A stretch of DNA of 64,000 nt from Liolophura sinensis (taxonomy: Eukaryota > Mollusca > Polyplacophora > Chitonida > Chitonidae): positions 23,419,608 to 23,483,607 of the forward strand of contig NC_088300.1 of NCBI RefSeq assembly GCF_032854445.1. Direction: 5' to 3'. Position numbers and translations under genes: made by a program. The notes beneath the pieces are model-generated. The model saw nothing but the letters and a program-made list of their open reading frames with translations. It was not told the DNA's origin and ran no database searches. Below, in pieces: positions 24,746-35,357 of this stretch. The number at the start of each line of letters is the position of its first letter. Position 1 is the stretch's first letter.

Positions 24746-25756
24746 TCAGTAGCGAGTGTGGCCACCCTGGGCATCAATGCATGCAAGCACACGCCTCCGT
24801 ATTGACGTCGTCCGTCGCCGGATGACGTCAGCTGGGGTAACGTTCCATAGGTTTAACAGAGCTTGCTCAAGTTCCTGTTGGTTAGTTGGAGGAGGCACCA
24901 ACTGTCTCAAACGGCGGTCAAGGTGATCCCAGAGATGGTTAATGGGGTTCATGTCTGGTGAGTTGGCTGGCCAGGGCAACACGATGACGTTTGCGGTCTC
25001 GAGGTAGTCTGTAAAAATGCGGGCAGTGTGAGGTCTTGCGTTGTCGTGTTGCAAGATCGATCCTCTTGGCTGTCATTAAAGGAAAGGAACGACGACAGGT
25101 CTCAGTACCTCATCAAGGTATCGCTGGCCAGTCAGATTACCTCGCACAATAACCAGCTGCGTCTTCATTTGGCCACAAATCCCTCCCCAAACCATGACGC
25201 CTCCGCCTCCAAACGGATAAACCTCTCTTACGCAGTTTGGCGCGAGACGCTCGCCTCTTCGTCGGAAAACTCGAACTCTGCCATCGTTCCTGAATAGACA
25301 GAACCTGCTCTCGTCTGTAAACAGCACTCTCGCCCAGTCACGTCGCTGCCACCGACGTACAATACGTGCCCATCGCAATCTGCGTTGACGGTGTAAAAGG
25401 GTCAAGGCCATCCTACGGAAGGGGCGGTAAGGTCGTAAACCAGCTGAACGAAGACGACGCAGTGTTGTCCTGGGGCTGATGACATGGCCTAGTGCCGTCC
25501 CCGCTGTTGACGTCGCCGTGACGAATCGGTTTCGGAGGTGGATCTGCCGGATGTAGCGATCTTCAGCCGCAGTTGTTACCCTCGGTCTTCCCGATCTTGG
25601 TCTGTCTTGGGTCTGGCCTGTCTGCTGATAGCGTATCAACAACCTCCTGATGGTGGTTTGGCTGCAGTTGAACGTTCTTGCAATGTGACGTTGCGAGACT
25701 CCCATGGTGGACATACCGATGGCCTGGTCTCGTTGCGCTTGCGTAAGTCTTGGCAT
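24746..25756 (-). pseudogene. Tc1/mariner transposase, inactivated
   Basis: From ATG at 25756 (MPRLTQAQRDQAIGM) the frame runs 337 codons to TGA at 24748-24746, the usual Tc1 length. It has an N-terminal helix-turn-helix with GRPR-type linker (QDRPRSGRPRVT), then the DDE core: first Asp in LFTDESRF, the Gly-rich stretch FGGGGVMVWGGI, and second Asp in LQHDNARPHTA. Exactly 34 residues further, where DD34E enzymes have Glu (NPIE), this copy has Asn (NPINHLWD). Two adjacent nonsense codons, TAA and TGA (25078-25073), split the frame without a frameshift. Upstream in-frame codons extend open to 25843 but are unlike the family. The copy cannot make active enzyme. Terminal inverted repeats were not resolved. 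Confidence 0.85.
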
Positions 25757-25984
25757 ACTGTTGGTGTTTTTTCGGTCACTGAATGTCTGCTCTTTCGAGC
25801 AAGAGTATTTATGCAACATTACCGCACGTGCATCACGAGCCATGCCTCAAAAGGACGTTTTGCATGTTATCGCAATTTCACAATTCCAATTGCTGCGTTC
25901 GTGACGATGCGCTCTGGTAGAGGAAACGATGCAGTCATACACCATGTCCTGCTTAGAATCAAATCCGGAACCGCGCTTTTATTT

Positions 25985-26438
25985 TTTTTATGACAAAAAA
26001 TACGGTGAAACCTTTCTTTTGCCTGGTAGTTCAATTGGTGATTTTAATGACAGGTGTGTTGATTGGTCCAAATACCACGATAAGAGTGAACTAATAATGA
26101 AGTTGTTTGATATTATTACAAGTGAAAATTTATTTGGGTTAATTAATGAGCCAACAAGATATAGCAATGGAACTTCATATATTTTAGATATAATCATAAC
26201 AGATAGTATCGGTTATGTGACTGAATATCAAGTAGCTTCGCCAATGGTCAATCTTGACCATTGTTCTGTATATTGTACCTTAAATATTCTGGTAAATGAT
26301 AAACCAAGAGCATATAAAAGACACATATGGGATTTTAAATATGCTGACTTAATACAGCTTCAGTCAATTATCTCTACCACTCCCTGGGAAGCCGTGTGTG
26401 AAATATTCGATGATATGGATTATAAACTGTATGTTTGA
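25985..26438 (+). pseudogene. LINE ORF2 fragment: endonuclease C-terminal part
   Basis: The frame includes GDFN (catalytic Asp and Asn) and LDHC (Asp-His at the active site), so the last third of the endonuclease domain is present. It ends at a TGA that interrupts a frame continuing as NYLFLSCCAEAIPNKQ. A second in-frame stop (TAA) follows near 26561. The annotated open frame begins further 5' at 25929, but the first residues look unrelated to the family. Confidence 0.7.
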
Positions 26439-26717
26439 AACTATCTTTTTTTATCTTGTTGTGCGGAAGCAATACCAAATAAGCAAGTAACAATACGACC
26501 AAGGGATAAACCATGGATGACAAACGATGTTCGTTATAAATTACGAATAAGAAATAGATGTTTTTAAAAATTTAAGAGGACTAAGTCAGAGGAAGACAGA
26601 TTTCGATTTTATATATCTAGGCGTGAAGCTAATACCAGTAAGAGAAAATCAATATTAAGATATGGTGAAAAACTAAACGGAAAACTTTCTAATCCCAATT
26701 TAGATACCAAGTCTTAC

Positions 26718-27131
26718 TTGTCTATAATGAAATCTCTGCTGGGTTCAAAAGCGAAACCACCTGTCCCTACTTTAATTGTTAACGATAAAATTGTATCAAG
26801 TGATACTGAGAAAGCTAATGAGTTCGTTAGATTTTTTGCAAGCCATTCAACTCTTCCGTCAGTAATACCAGTTTTACCTCCATTCACCTATTATACTGTT
26901 GCACGCCTTAATTGTATACAAACAAGTGAAAGGGAAGTAGCTGATTTTCTGTCCAAACTAAATATTAGGAAAGCTTCTGGTGCTGATGGAATTAGTAATT
27001 TCATGCTCAAAAATACAGCGAAAAATATAGCACCTTACCTCACCAAGCTATTTAATTTCTCACTTCAGTCAGGAGTATTTCCATCAGCTTGGAAACTATC
27101 TAGAGTATGCCCTGTCTTTAAAAAGGGATGA
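26718..27131 (+). pseudogene. LINE ORF2 fragment: N-terminal reverse transcriptase
   Basis: RT fingers region with KLNIRKASGADGIS and PSAWKLSRVCPVFKKG. The frame stops directly after KKG because one G appears to be lost in the GGG run at 27125-27127. In the shifted frame the next residues are DDMSSYRPVSLQP, as expected for the family. Confidence 0.75.
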
Positions 27132-27240
27132 TATGTCAAGCTACAGACCAGTTTCTCTACAGCCCTCTCCCTCTAAAGTCTTAGAAAAAGTAGTATATAA
27201 GCACTTGTATGAATATTGTATTAACCACAACCTTCTAATA

Positions 27241-27289
27241 TCGAATAGTTCATGTGGCGTTAAACCATAATCATTCATTCGAATAATTC
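27241..27289 (+). mobile_element. 38-bp micro-insertion of a SINE-type tail in the LINE
   Basis: A 27-bp piece (ATGTGGCGTTAAACC onward, ending in TCATTCAT) is flanked by 11-bp direct repeats TCGAATAGTTC (27241-27251) and TCGAATAATTC (27279-27289, one mismatch). The insert resembles the 3' ends of local SINEs (GGCGTAAAACACCAAT) with a (CATT)n tail. The repeats look like a target-site duplication. The net 38 bp shifts the LINE frame. Confidence 0.6.
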
Positions 27290-27738
27290 TGGATTTAAAC
27301 ATGGCGACTCGACAATATGTCAGTTAACTAAAATTGTACGCTGTGTATACAGAAGTCTGGATAACGGTAATAATACGTGTTTAGTTTTCCTAGATGTAAG
27401 CAAGGCTTTTGATAAAGTCTGGCATGAGGATCTTTTGTTTAAAATGAGACAGTTGGGTGTTGAGGACCCATTACTGACATGGATTAAGAATTATTTATCT
27501 GATAGAAAAAATTAAAGTTTGTTTAAAAGGGGCAGATTCAGACATACATTCTATTCAAAGTGGAGTTCCACAAGGCTCCGTTCTAGGACCGCTTCTTTTC
27601 CTAATTTTTGTAAATGACATAAATGTGAACATTGAATGTAATATCAATATTTTTACTGATGATACATCTTTGTCCGAGATGACTGAGATGACTGAGTTTA
27701 TTACATCTGAAAATAAAATAAATTGAGATCTAGGTCGA

Positions 27739-28533
27739 TTGTCTCAATGGGCCAAACTGTGGTTGATAACATTCAATTCACAGAAAACTGTATACTTACT
27801 TGTTTCCTTAAAAAAGAACCCGATGTACCCAAAACTGTATTTAGATGGTATTGAAGTTAAGAGCGTTCAGTACCATAAACATATAAGATCACTCGTAAAT
27901 AAATGTAATAAGAAATTAGGTATTATAAATAGAGTGAAGAGGATATTAACAAGGAACTGTTTAATAACTTTATACAATAGCCTCATCAGATCTACAATAG
28001 AGTATGGCGACATATCATATGATAACTGTAGTATTGCGCTTTCCCAAAAACTGGAAAATGCTCAACGGCGCGCGGCTTTGCTTTGTACAAGTGGAATGCG
28101 TCGTACATCAGATAAAGCTCTGCTGAGTGAACTCATTTGGACACCACTATATGTTCGGCGTAGACAACATAGGATTCTGTTATTTTTTAAAATTGTAAAT
28201 GGACTTTCCCCGCCTTACACACAGTCCCTATTATCAAGACGATCAACAGAGTATAATACATATAACTTAAGGTATAATGAAAATTTACGTATATTTAGAT
28301 GCCGCCTCAGTATATATAAATCTTCCTTCTTCCCGAAAACAACTAAGGACTGGAATAATTTACCTAAACATATTCGCCATTCTTCAATGAAAGAACTTCA
28401 AAAATTTCTATCTCCATCAATTATTACTACGTCTAGTGATTTAATATCGTTATATAATGACTTTAGCAACTTTTCATCTCCAGCACTGCAGAATGAGAAT
28501 GGGATTCAGCGCTCTTCGGGCAGACCTTTTTAA
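27739..28533 (+). pseudogene. LINE ORF2 fragment: thumb and C-terminal domain
   Basis: Open frame after a stop codon near 27724 that lies between the FTDD active-site block and the DLGRLSQWAKLW segment. It reads through WLITFNSQKT, the connection region and the ENAQRRAALLC motif to a natural-looking end near 28533, with an overlapping second frame to 28714. No RNase H motif is seen. Confidence 0.7.
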
Positions 28534-30519
28534 GGATAACATTATCTGGAATACACTTTTGTTTGGCTCTAAAGATTTAAATTACGAAGATAATAAACTT
28601 GTTTTTCAATGTGTGCATAAATTTATCAATGATACAGAAAGATTTTATGACCATGGTAATTGTAGTAACGATGTTAACGTAAATAATAATCAATTTATTT
28701 CAACTTATATCTGAAATATGTATTCTCATATTTATATTTATGTACTTCGTTAGTTATTATGTTGTTAATTGTGGCTTTGAGGAGATCTCCGTAGTAGCCA
28801 TTAGGCTGTGAGAAATCTTCGTTAAATAAATAAAGAATTAAATTAAATTCTAATATGTACCTCACGTTGATAAATTATAAATAAAGTCAGCGCCAAAATC
28901 CAGCGACTCCATATTACCTAAGAACTAGTCCTGAAGTCTTCTGTGATAGGAGGAGAATTGCCGTCGGAAACCGCCGAAATGCAGTTCGTACATTTCCGTT
29001 AGAACTCTTCTTCCCAGAAGGCAGTTGGTTTTCCGCTTGATGATCGTGAAACCAGAGTGTTGGACGTAGGTTCCGAGTTTACACGAACAAGCCGGCAGTT
29101 TTAACGACTCTCATTGACTGAGAGGCAACACACCCCCACCATAAATTACAGGGTGTTAAAGATGAATGACGTCATGGACTCCGCGATTTACGCCAGCTTT
29201 GCCGTTTTCAGGCTTAACGTGTATGGCGACAAAAAATCGCAAAATTGTGGAGCAGGCACAACCAGATAGAAAAAAATGTGCTCTTTTCAGTCCATAGTGT
29301 CATGTTTTTAAGGTTTCTTCTCCTTTAACATTGTCATTTAACCACCCGTCTGCAGCTAATACTAGATTAAAAAGTTCATTGTTTTCTGATTATATGGCAA
29401 TCTAGATTAGCTGTAGTAATATCACTTTTACGAACAAATGTCCAGCTAGCAGTGAATGATAATTTAGTGTGGAGTAATGTAAACAGTCTCCGCTTTTCGA
29501 GACCGAATGTATGTCTGAAACCGTACACCGTGTATGAATACAGTCACTGGCCGCTATCCTGTAAACAAACCTGCGATAAAACTCTGCGATAATGTGTTTT
29601 GTGGGAAATATTTGAGACAATATCACTATTACCAAATGCCCATACGTCAAACGCATGTACCATGGTGACAATATGTTATTTAGATCTAGAACACAGTGTT
29701 CTTGCGGTAAAACTAGCCACCCTTTAATGTTAAAACTTGACTCCATTCCGCGTCCAGCTTGGCAGAGTGCATGATCTCATGACGTGACATGACGATGTTG
29801 GTTTTTTTTTTTTGCTAGAATCCTCCGTCCGGTACGATTTCTCCATGGCGGCTGATTATAACTGTCCTGATATTTCCATGGATTTGCAGAATAAGTCGTG
29901 GAAATCAGGGCATCCTGTTATAACGTTAGTCTGGCAATGGCGATCTCAGCACTTACATGTATGCCCCGATAGAGCTAAGTGTATGACACAAGTGGATTTG
30001 GAGGGACTTGTTGTGCTCGAGCTCCATTACTGATAAATGACAAATTTTACATGTACAGTTTTTACCTGCGACTGTAACCAGCTCTCTACATCAGTCGTTC
30101 TCTACACCAGTTGTTCTGACATCCATTTTCATGATCTTCCAATTTTTCAACATGGTAAATTTACCTAGCAAGACATAGATCGTGTGTTTGCCGGCGTTTA
30201 TATTTGTCTGACATTAATGAAAATATTGTGCAGGGATTTGGATGTGATTTTGTAGACGTAATTTCGCCATGGGCTACCAGTCCGTTACATTTTAATGGTA
30301 ATCCGAGTGTTTGACAAGATTCACCACCATTGCCAGATATGAGGCAGACGCACATTTATATCTTACCTTGTAATAGGGAATAGCAGAGTACCGTCCCTTA
30401 CTTGGAGCTCAGCATGCAGCCTTGTACATGTGGCCTTGGCGGAGGTCTGTGATCTCAACTGGAGTGCCTTCTAATTTAATTGTGTGTTTTTTAATAGGTG
30501 TTTAGAGACGTTGTCGACA

Positions 30520-30690
30520 AGTTTTCACTTATAGGACACTTGTCAGGTTTATAGGTGGTGAAAATTGAGGGCGCTGTGATTAAACTACCACCTTTAGTCA
30601 GGTACCAGATAATCCCTCTGGAAGCTGCGCGCAAACCAGCGTGAGCTGGGTTCGAACCTGCGACCTCATTGGTCAGTGGCATATATAGGC
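30520..30690 (-). mobile_element. tRNA-derived SINE of another family, reverse
   Basis: On the minus strand CCAATGAGGTCGCAGGTTCG with a good B box (GGTTCGAACCC) is followed by a body with GGTGGTAGTTTAATCACAGC and CACCACCTATAAACCTGACA. The head is related to the main SINE but the body differs. A similar head (CAATGACCAATGAGGTCTCC) is on the minus strand near 32850-32890. Confidence 0.55.
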
Positions 30691-31689
30691 TGTGACGAGA
30701 ATAATAGATTTATTGAATCACACGGTAAGGTCACTCAGCAAAAGAAGGCCATAGCAAAGTACACAAATTTTCCAGCCATTGTGAGGGGGGTCTGAAGCAA
30801 AGAATTGAAAGGAGCCAGACCCCATTTACCTACACCCCTAGTTGCCTTATCCACTATGAGCATGAAACATATCAACACTGGGATGACAAAGTATCATTTG
30901 AATGCAATTACGTACTATGTAGATACAAAATCGCTAGCCAAAACACAACCACTCTCTCTACAGTTAGCTATTTAAAAAATCCCCTCAAAAATTTCTTTGA
31001 ATACTAATCAGTGCGATAGGCGAGCTGCTTTTTCAATTCAGGCTTGTTGAGTTAAAGCATTAAATTTTTTGCAAACACCATATGCTCGTCTGGACGCCAT
31101 TTTGTTTTCACTCACAGCGGCAACATGCCACAATAACTGTACGTATTATCTACTTTACCTGAAAATGCAAATATGTTATCACAAAGTAATTCAGGGGCCT
31201 ATAATAAAAAAGAAGCATATCGCACAGATTAGTAATCAAAGAAATTCTTGATGATTTTTTAACTCTTTAAATGTCTACATGGTAGATAGTTGCATCTAAA
31301 TGATACTTTTTTCACCCCAATGTTGATATATTTTATGTTCATCGTGGTAAAGGCAACTAATGGTGTAAGTAAATGGGGGCTGGTTCCTTTTATTTCTCTG
31401 TTTCAGACCCCTTTCAAAATGGGAAGACTGGGGAGTTTGTGCACTTTATTATGTCCTTATCGCGACTTCAGAAAATACTGCAGCCATACAATGGCGAATG
31501 TCCAGCTTGACTTAGACCAGTTCACATCCCATGTTGTGATTACATGTAAGTACCTGTTGGAATTCAGGCAATGCTATGGCTAACTGAGCTGAATTGAAAA
31601 GAGGTCGTATTGTCGCCGCAGCTCTGGTCTTTATATTGCATTCCTGCATGACCCAGGATTTGCTGGTGGACCATGACTCTGCCAGGCCT

Positions 31690-32010
31690 GGTCCTGTCGC
31701 ATCGTTTTCATGTGCGTTTATTAAATGTGTTGACAATTACATATCATTTTGAGTAATTCTAGACCAGTGACGGCTATTATATTGTAATTAACATCACTCT
31801 ATGTTTTTTTCACCCATTTCTAATTTTACGCCATGGCGCTAGGGCATGTGTATGTTGTTTCTTTGAGTTATTACGTGGATATCTGGAATAATACCCTATC
31901 TGAGGTACAATTACAAGAGGCAGTATTTCACCAGTTACATGTGACCATTTGCTATCACACTGTCATCACTGCTCTACTTTTACTCTGTGTGCTGTTGGCT
32001 TTTATATTTA
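31690..32010 (+). repeat. Dispersed repeat X
   Basis: Has the 5' block CATTTTGAGTAATTCTAGAC with ACATCACTCTATG and the 3' block CAGTATTTCACCAGTTACAT, CCATTTGCTATCACACTGTC and TTTACTCTGTGTGCTG. The middle differs from the other copies. Confidence 0.7.
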
Positions 32011-32464
32011 CCTTCCTACAGCGTCAGGAGAACTTCGTTATCAAATGTTATCTCCCTTGTATTCTGTGACGGTCCTGCCGGAGTTACGTTCACTTGCTAC
32101 GTCAGAAGTACAAACTGATTTACGAGTTCATGTGACATGTTTGATCCGATTTGGATCGAACAGAACTTCGTATTAGTGTTATTTAAAACGCTTTGCCAAG
32201 CACAGTTCAGATCTCCATGTCTTCGCCCTCTTAGAGACCCATTGCGGCAGAAAAAATTTTCAAGGTTGTAATATAGTCTACTGAAGGGAAGAGAGTCCTG
32301 GGTCCGCATTTATCAAGCAACTTATGACTTGAATTGTAGTTGATACATCGTTTTACAGTAAAGAATCAGTGTACAAATTTTAAACTTCAAAAAAAAAACA
32401 TTTTAATTGTAGCGGTGTTTGAATTTTTGATCAAAGTCTGAAGACACTGGAAAAATATGGCCGC

Positions 32465-32610
32465 ATTTGTAGTGATTATGGGCGTTTGCCTTTCAATCGC
32501 TAGGTCACAAAAGGTGCTGGTTCAAACCTGACCTTGGACATGAATTTGTAGATTCACCCGATATCACCGCCTGTCTACAAGTGCTAGACGACACTCATGT
32601 GGTCTTTTGT
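32465..32610 (+). mobile_element. SINE head with B box, tRNA-like
   Basis: GGGCGTTTGCCTTTCAATCG then AAAAGGTGCTGGTTCAAACC, with a consensus-like B box, followed by a body (GATATCACCGCCTGTCTACA) of unknown family. A similar head is at 8491-8570 (AAAAGGTGTCTGCTTCGAAT) and another at the window's right end. Confidence 0.45.
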
Positions 32611-34181
32611 GCAGCCTAGTGATTGATGAAGACCACTTTTCTAGTGAAATATGGATAACATATCTAAGGCTTTGCAATGTGGGAAAGTTTGGTAATAACT
32701 TGCCAATGGTCAGTGGTTTATCCAGGTCTTATTCTGCTTTGATTAACCCCTGATCTACTTATTTTATCTACCTTGCCCAGGAATTTCTAATCCACATATT
32801 TAATTCCATGGTTCTAGTTCCAGTTTTTAAAGATGATGAAGGTTTAGTCTCGAATAGGAGACCTCATTGGTCATTGACTTGACGGTCGCAGATATGGCCA
32901 GAGTTATAATCGTTCGTTCAGGTGTTTACAATCTTACATCCGGCGGATATCTTATCAGTAAACCATCTGTGAATAAGGAGCAACAGAACAATGGATCAGA
33001 TAATAGAACGAATTCGTGTTGTCCTTCAAAAACTGTACAATTTTAGCCTTTTTTAACGAAAAGACCTTTTTGGGGAAGCTGATAATAATTCTGGCACATA
33101 CGAAGACTGTTAATGAAATTCAAGTTCTATGCATGTACAATGTTGTGAACAAGAAGCAAAATAGGCCTACATTTAAAACTCGCCGTAACATGTGACACAT
33201 ATATGTATGACCGGTTAGTATTGATTTTATCTGTACTGAAACTACGGGATCGAGCCTGTCCTTTCATTATGTTATATAATTGTTTGTTCCGGGTTTAATT
33301 GGTATGGCAGTAGACGGAATAAAATCAATAGCTTTTGCCTGCTCGTATGTCCCGTAGGCCCACTTGTAATCAAGCGAAAGGATAATCGGACCTTTTTATA
33401 GCCAGGTTGACTCGTAATAATTATGCAAGGCATTTTACAACATAAGTGTCCTAGACGTCTAATGTCCATCATTCATTTTGCCTTCTGTTACAAGAAAGTG
33501 AATGTACACATCGAGACTCAATCTCAGTTTTTAATATGAGTTAGTCTGGTGTGTAATTTGTTACTGATGGCAGTTATTTAAGACCAGTTATTAAATCGCT
33601 GGCAAGACTTAATAATCCCCACCCTCATATCAGAACCAGAGATAAATGACCAATACATCACGGAAATAACGACGAGTACAGAAACCGAAATTAAGCATCT
33701 ATCCCATCCTTTATGTTCTGTGAAATACATCCTTATATGTACATACCTCACATTAGTCTCTAGAATAGTAACATCTACCGTAGCCAGGGGGAAACTACTC
33801 CACGTAGCAAAACTATAGGTGGGGTCAGTAAGACTCGCTTAAAGCAATTCGGGCCCAAGCTAAGATTTCTCACCTGCTTTGAAAGCCTTTTATAGAGGAC
33901 ATTGAGTCAACGGTGCGATTTTACCAGATACATAGACGAAATATACGTCAATAACATTCAGGCATTTTGATGGATCTCTCACAGATTGCCGCAATTGTGC
34001 AAGGCCCAGATCAACACCATCAAAACGACTTTTTGATCCTGTGTATTACATGCCGTTAACTAGAACAACGAATAAAAGTGTGATTGTTAAGCTGCTTGGT
34101 TTATCGTAAGCGTTTTTCAGTCTCAACGTGCACGGAGCGCATGTCACTGTGCATAGGTCGATATTTCTGAACTCAAATTTT

Positions 34182-34286
34182 TCATGCCCAATTTGGAGAC
34201 TCTTTTTTATCTGCTGGTCGGTTAAGGAGAATGACACCACGTGGAGATGTGTTGCTGCAAGCCTCAAGGACACATCGCCGCGGCAT
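34182..34286 (-). pseudogene. THAP zinc-finger N-terminal fragment
   Basis: The ATG at 34286 starts MPRRCVLEACSNTSPRGVIL, then a segment with Pro and Asp (RPADKKESPNW), then TGA right after NWA. The Cys5-x4-Cys10 pair, SN after it, the Pro and the Trp fall where they do in THAP domains, the C2CH DNA-binding finger of chromatin proteins and P-element-type transposases. The second half (second Cys-x2-His and the AVPTIF box) is missing in all three downstream frames, and no GT donor lies between the Trp codon and the stop. It looks like a decayed or truncated copy, either a gene fragment or a transposon relic. Confidence 0.45.
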
Positions 34287-35148
34287 GTTGGCAAAATAAT
34301 CGTTAAAAACCTCGACGTGTCTTTGAAGGGCAAATGTCGTATTTCCCAGATTATTAAAGAGAAGGATTTTTCCTGGTGACGTCACACATTAATCAGGGTA
34401 AGGAGTTTCTTTTTAAATCTTTATATCTCGCGAATCATCCATTTTTTGACGAAGGAAGATTAAATTTACACGTAGTTGTGTTTTATTTGTCAAGCAGATG
34501 ATATCTCTGATGAGATTATCAATTGTAACTAGCTGTTTGTTCACGGACAAAGGCGTCGATCTGTCAGTTTTCTCCAATGTGGATTGCTATTATTCACACT
34601 TTTTACCATTGTATTTTATCAGCTAACAATTTAAACCATTACACGCATGGAAGTTTTCTTCCACATTGATTCCAAGATAGCGTAAGATCGCGATCATGAT
34701 GGTGAGACTATTTCCAGTGGTACTACTTCAGGTCGGTTGGTTCTGATTGAATCCAGACCACACATACATTTACTAATGCCATCGAATCATACGAACAAAA
34801 AGTATCTTCTGTCAATACATCCTAAATGTTCATGGAGAAACATTTAAATCACAATGCATAGCAGGACAACGAAGTTGGCAATGTTTTCGTATGTCATAAT
34901 AAAAAAAATTATGCATCCACAACATATACAATGAACAAATATGCGCTCAGGTCTGTGTGCCCACTACGTCTATACACTGGCGCTATGTTAAGACATATCA
35001 TCTAGGGAAGGCCACAAAATACCCGGTTATCTCGTCTGTTCACGCCAGTTGTCGTGGTACGTTTTCAGACGTGACATCGGTGTGTGGAACCAACGGGTCG
35101 ATAGGCGTCCAGCACGGCGGTCGATGACACGAAGTGAACTGATGTTGT

Positions 35149-35154
35149 TTTAAT
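35149..35154 (-). terminator. Polyadenylation signal ATTAAA of the globin gene
   Basis: ATTAAA on the minus strand about 72 nt after the globin stop codon. This is the commonest variant hexamer and would give a very short 3' UTR. Confidence 0.4.
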
Positions 35155-35225
35155 ACAAAAATAACAATAATCTGTTATCAACATCAGAAATGAAAAACAC
35201 ACAGGAGACAACTTCCCCAGAGTAT

Positions 35226-35357
35226 TCAGAACACCATCGATTCTTTCATCATATGCGATATTAACTTGAAAAATTCCGCCCAGGCTTGTTCCACTTTGTA
35301 AGTCCATTTATCTCCAAGCGCCGGTTGTATGACCTTAAGAAACGTTGGCCCGATAAG
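35226..35357 (-). CDS. Globin exon: helices G-H and stop
   Basis: Follows acceptor ccttttctttcag in phase 0 and gives 43 residues, LIGPTFLKVIQPALGDKW onward, ending with TGA at 35228-35226. It contains the H-helix Trp (EQAWAEFF). The ORF that covers 35065-35307 on the same strand is a different frame and not the gene product. The fit to the preceding exon across the G7.0 junction is exact. Confidence 0.85.
   Translation of the reverse strand, partial: LIGPTFLKVIQPALGDKWTYKVEQAWAEFFKLISHMMKESMVF

Larger units (their letters stand above)
25985..28850 (+). mobile_element. Non-LTR retrotransposon (CR1/Jockey type), 5' truncated and broken
   Basis: Contains the end of the apurinic-type endonuclease (IGDFND, then LDHCSVYCTL), a linker, a reverse transcriptase and a C-terminal region without RNase H. 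RT blocks in order: RKASGADGISNFMLK, FPSAWKLSRVCPVFKKG, RPVSLQP, FLDVSKAFDKVWH, GVPQGSVLGPLLFLIFVND, and INIFTDDTSL (a T replaces the usual A of the ADD box). The distal segment LENAQRRAALLC and LIWTPLYVRRRQHRILL is common in this superfamily. The 5' part, including ORF1 and most of the endonuclease, is missing. The 3' end is a short UTR with (AAATAAATAAAG)/AATTAAATTAAATTC. The frame is broken by at least three stops and three frameshifts. It is adjacent to the Tc1 copy but shows no proof of nesting. Confidence 0.85.
28860..34180. other. Gene-free stretch between the LINE and the THAP scrap
   Basis: Contains SINE heads at 30520-30690 and 32465-32610 and one repeat X copy. A 114-codon minus ORF at 29402-29746 has no recognised motif and is not supported. 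Confidence 0.5.

Noticed and set aside
25538-25993. 151-codon plus ORF
   Set aside because: It is the antisense shadow of the Tc1 transposase frame.
35065-35307. 80-codon minus ORF over the globin 3' exon
   Set aside because: Wrong frame. The globin frame starts at the acceptor at 35358 and ends at 35226.
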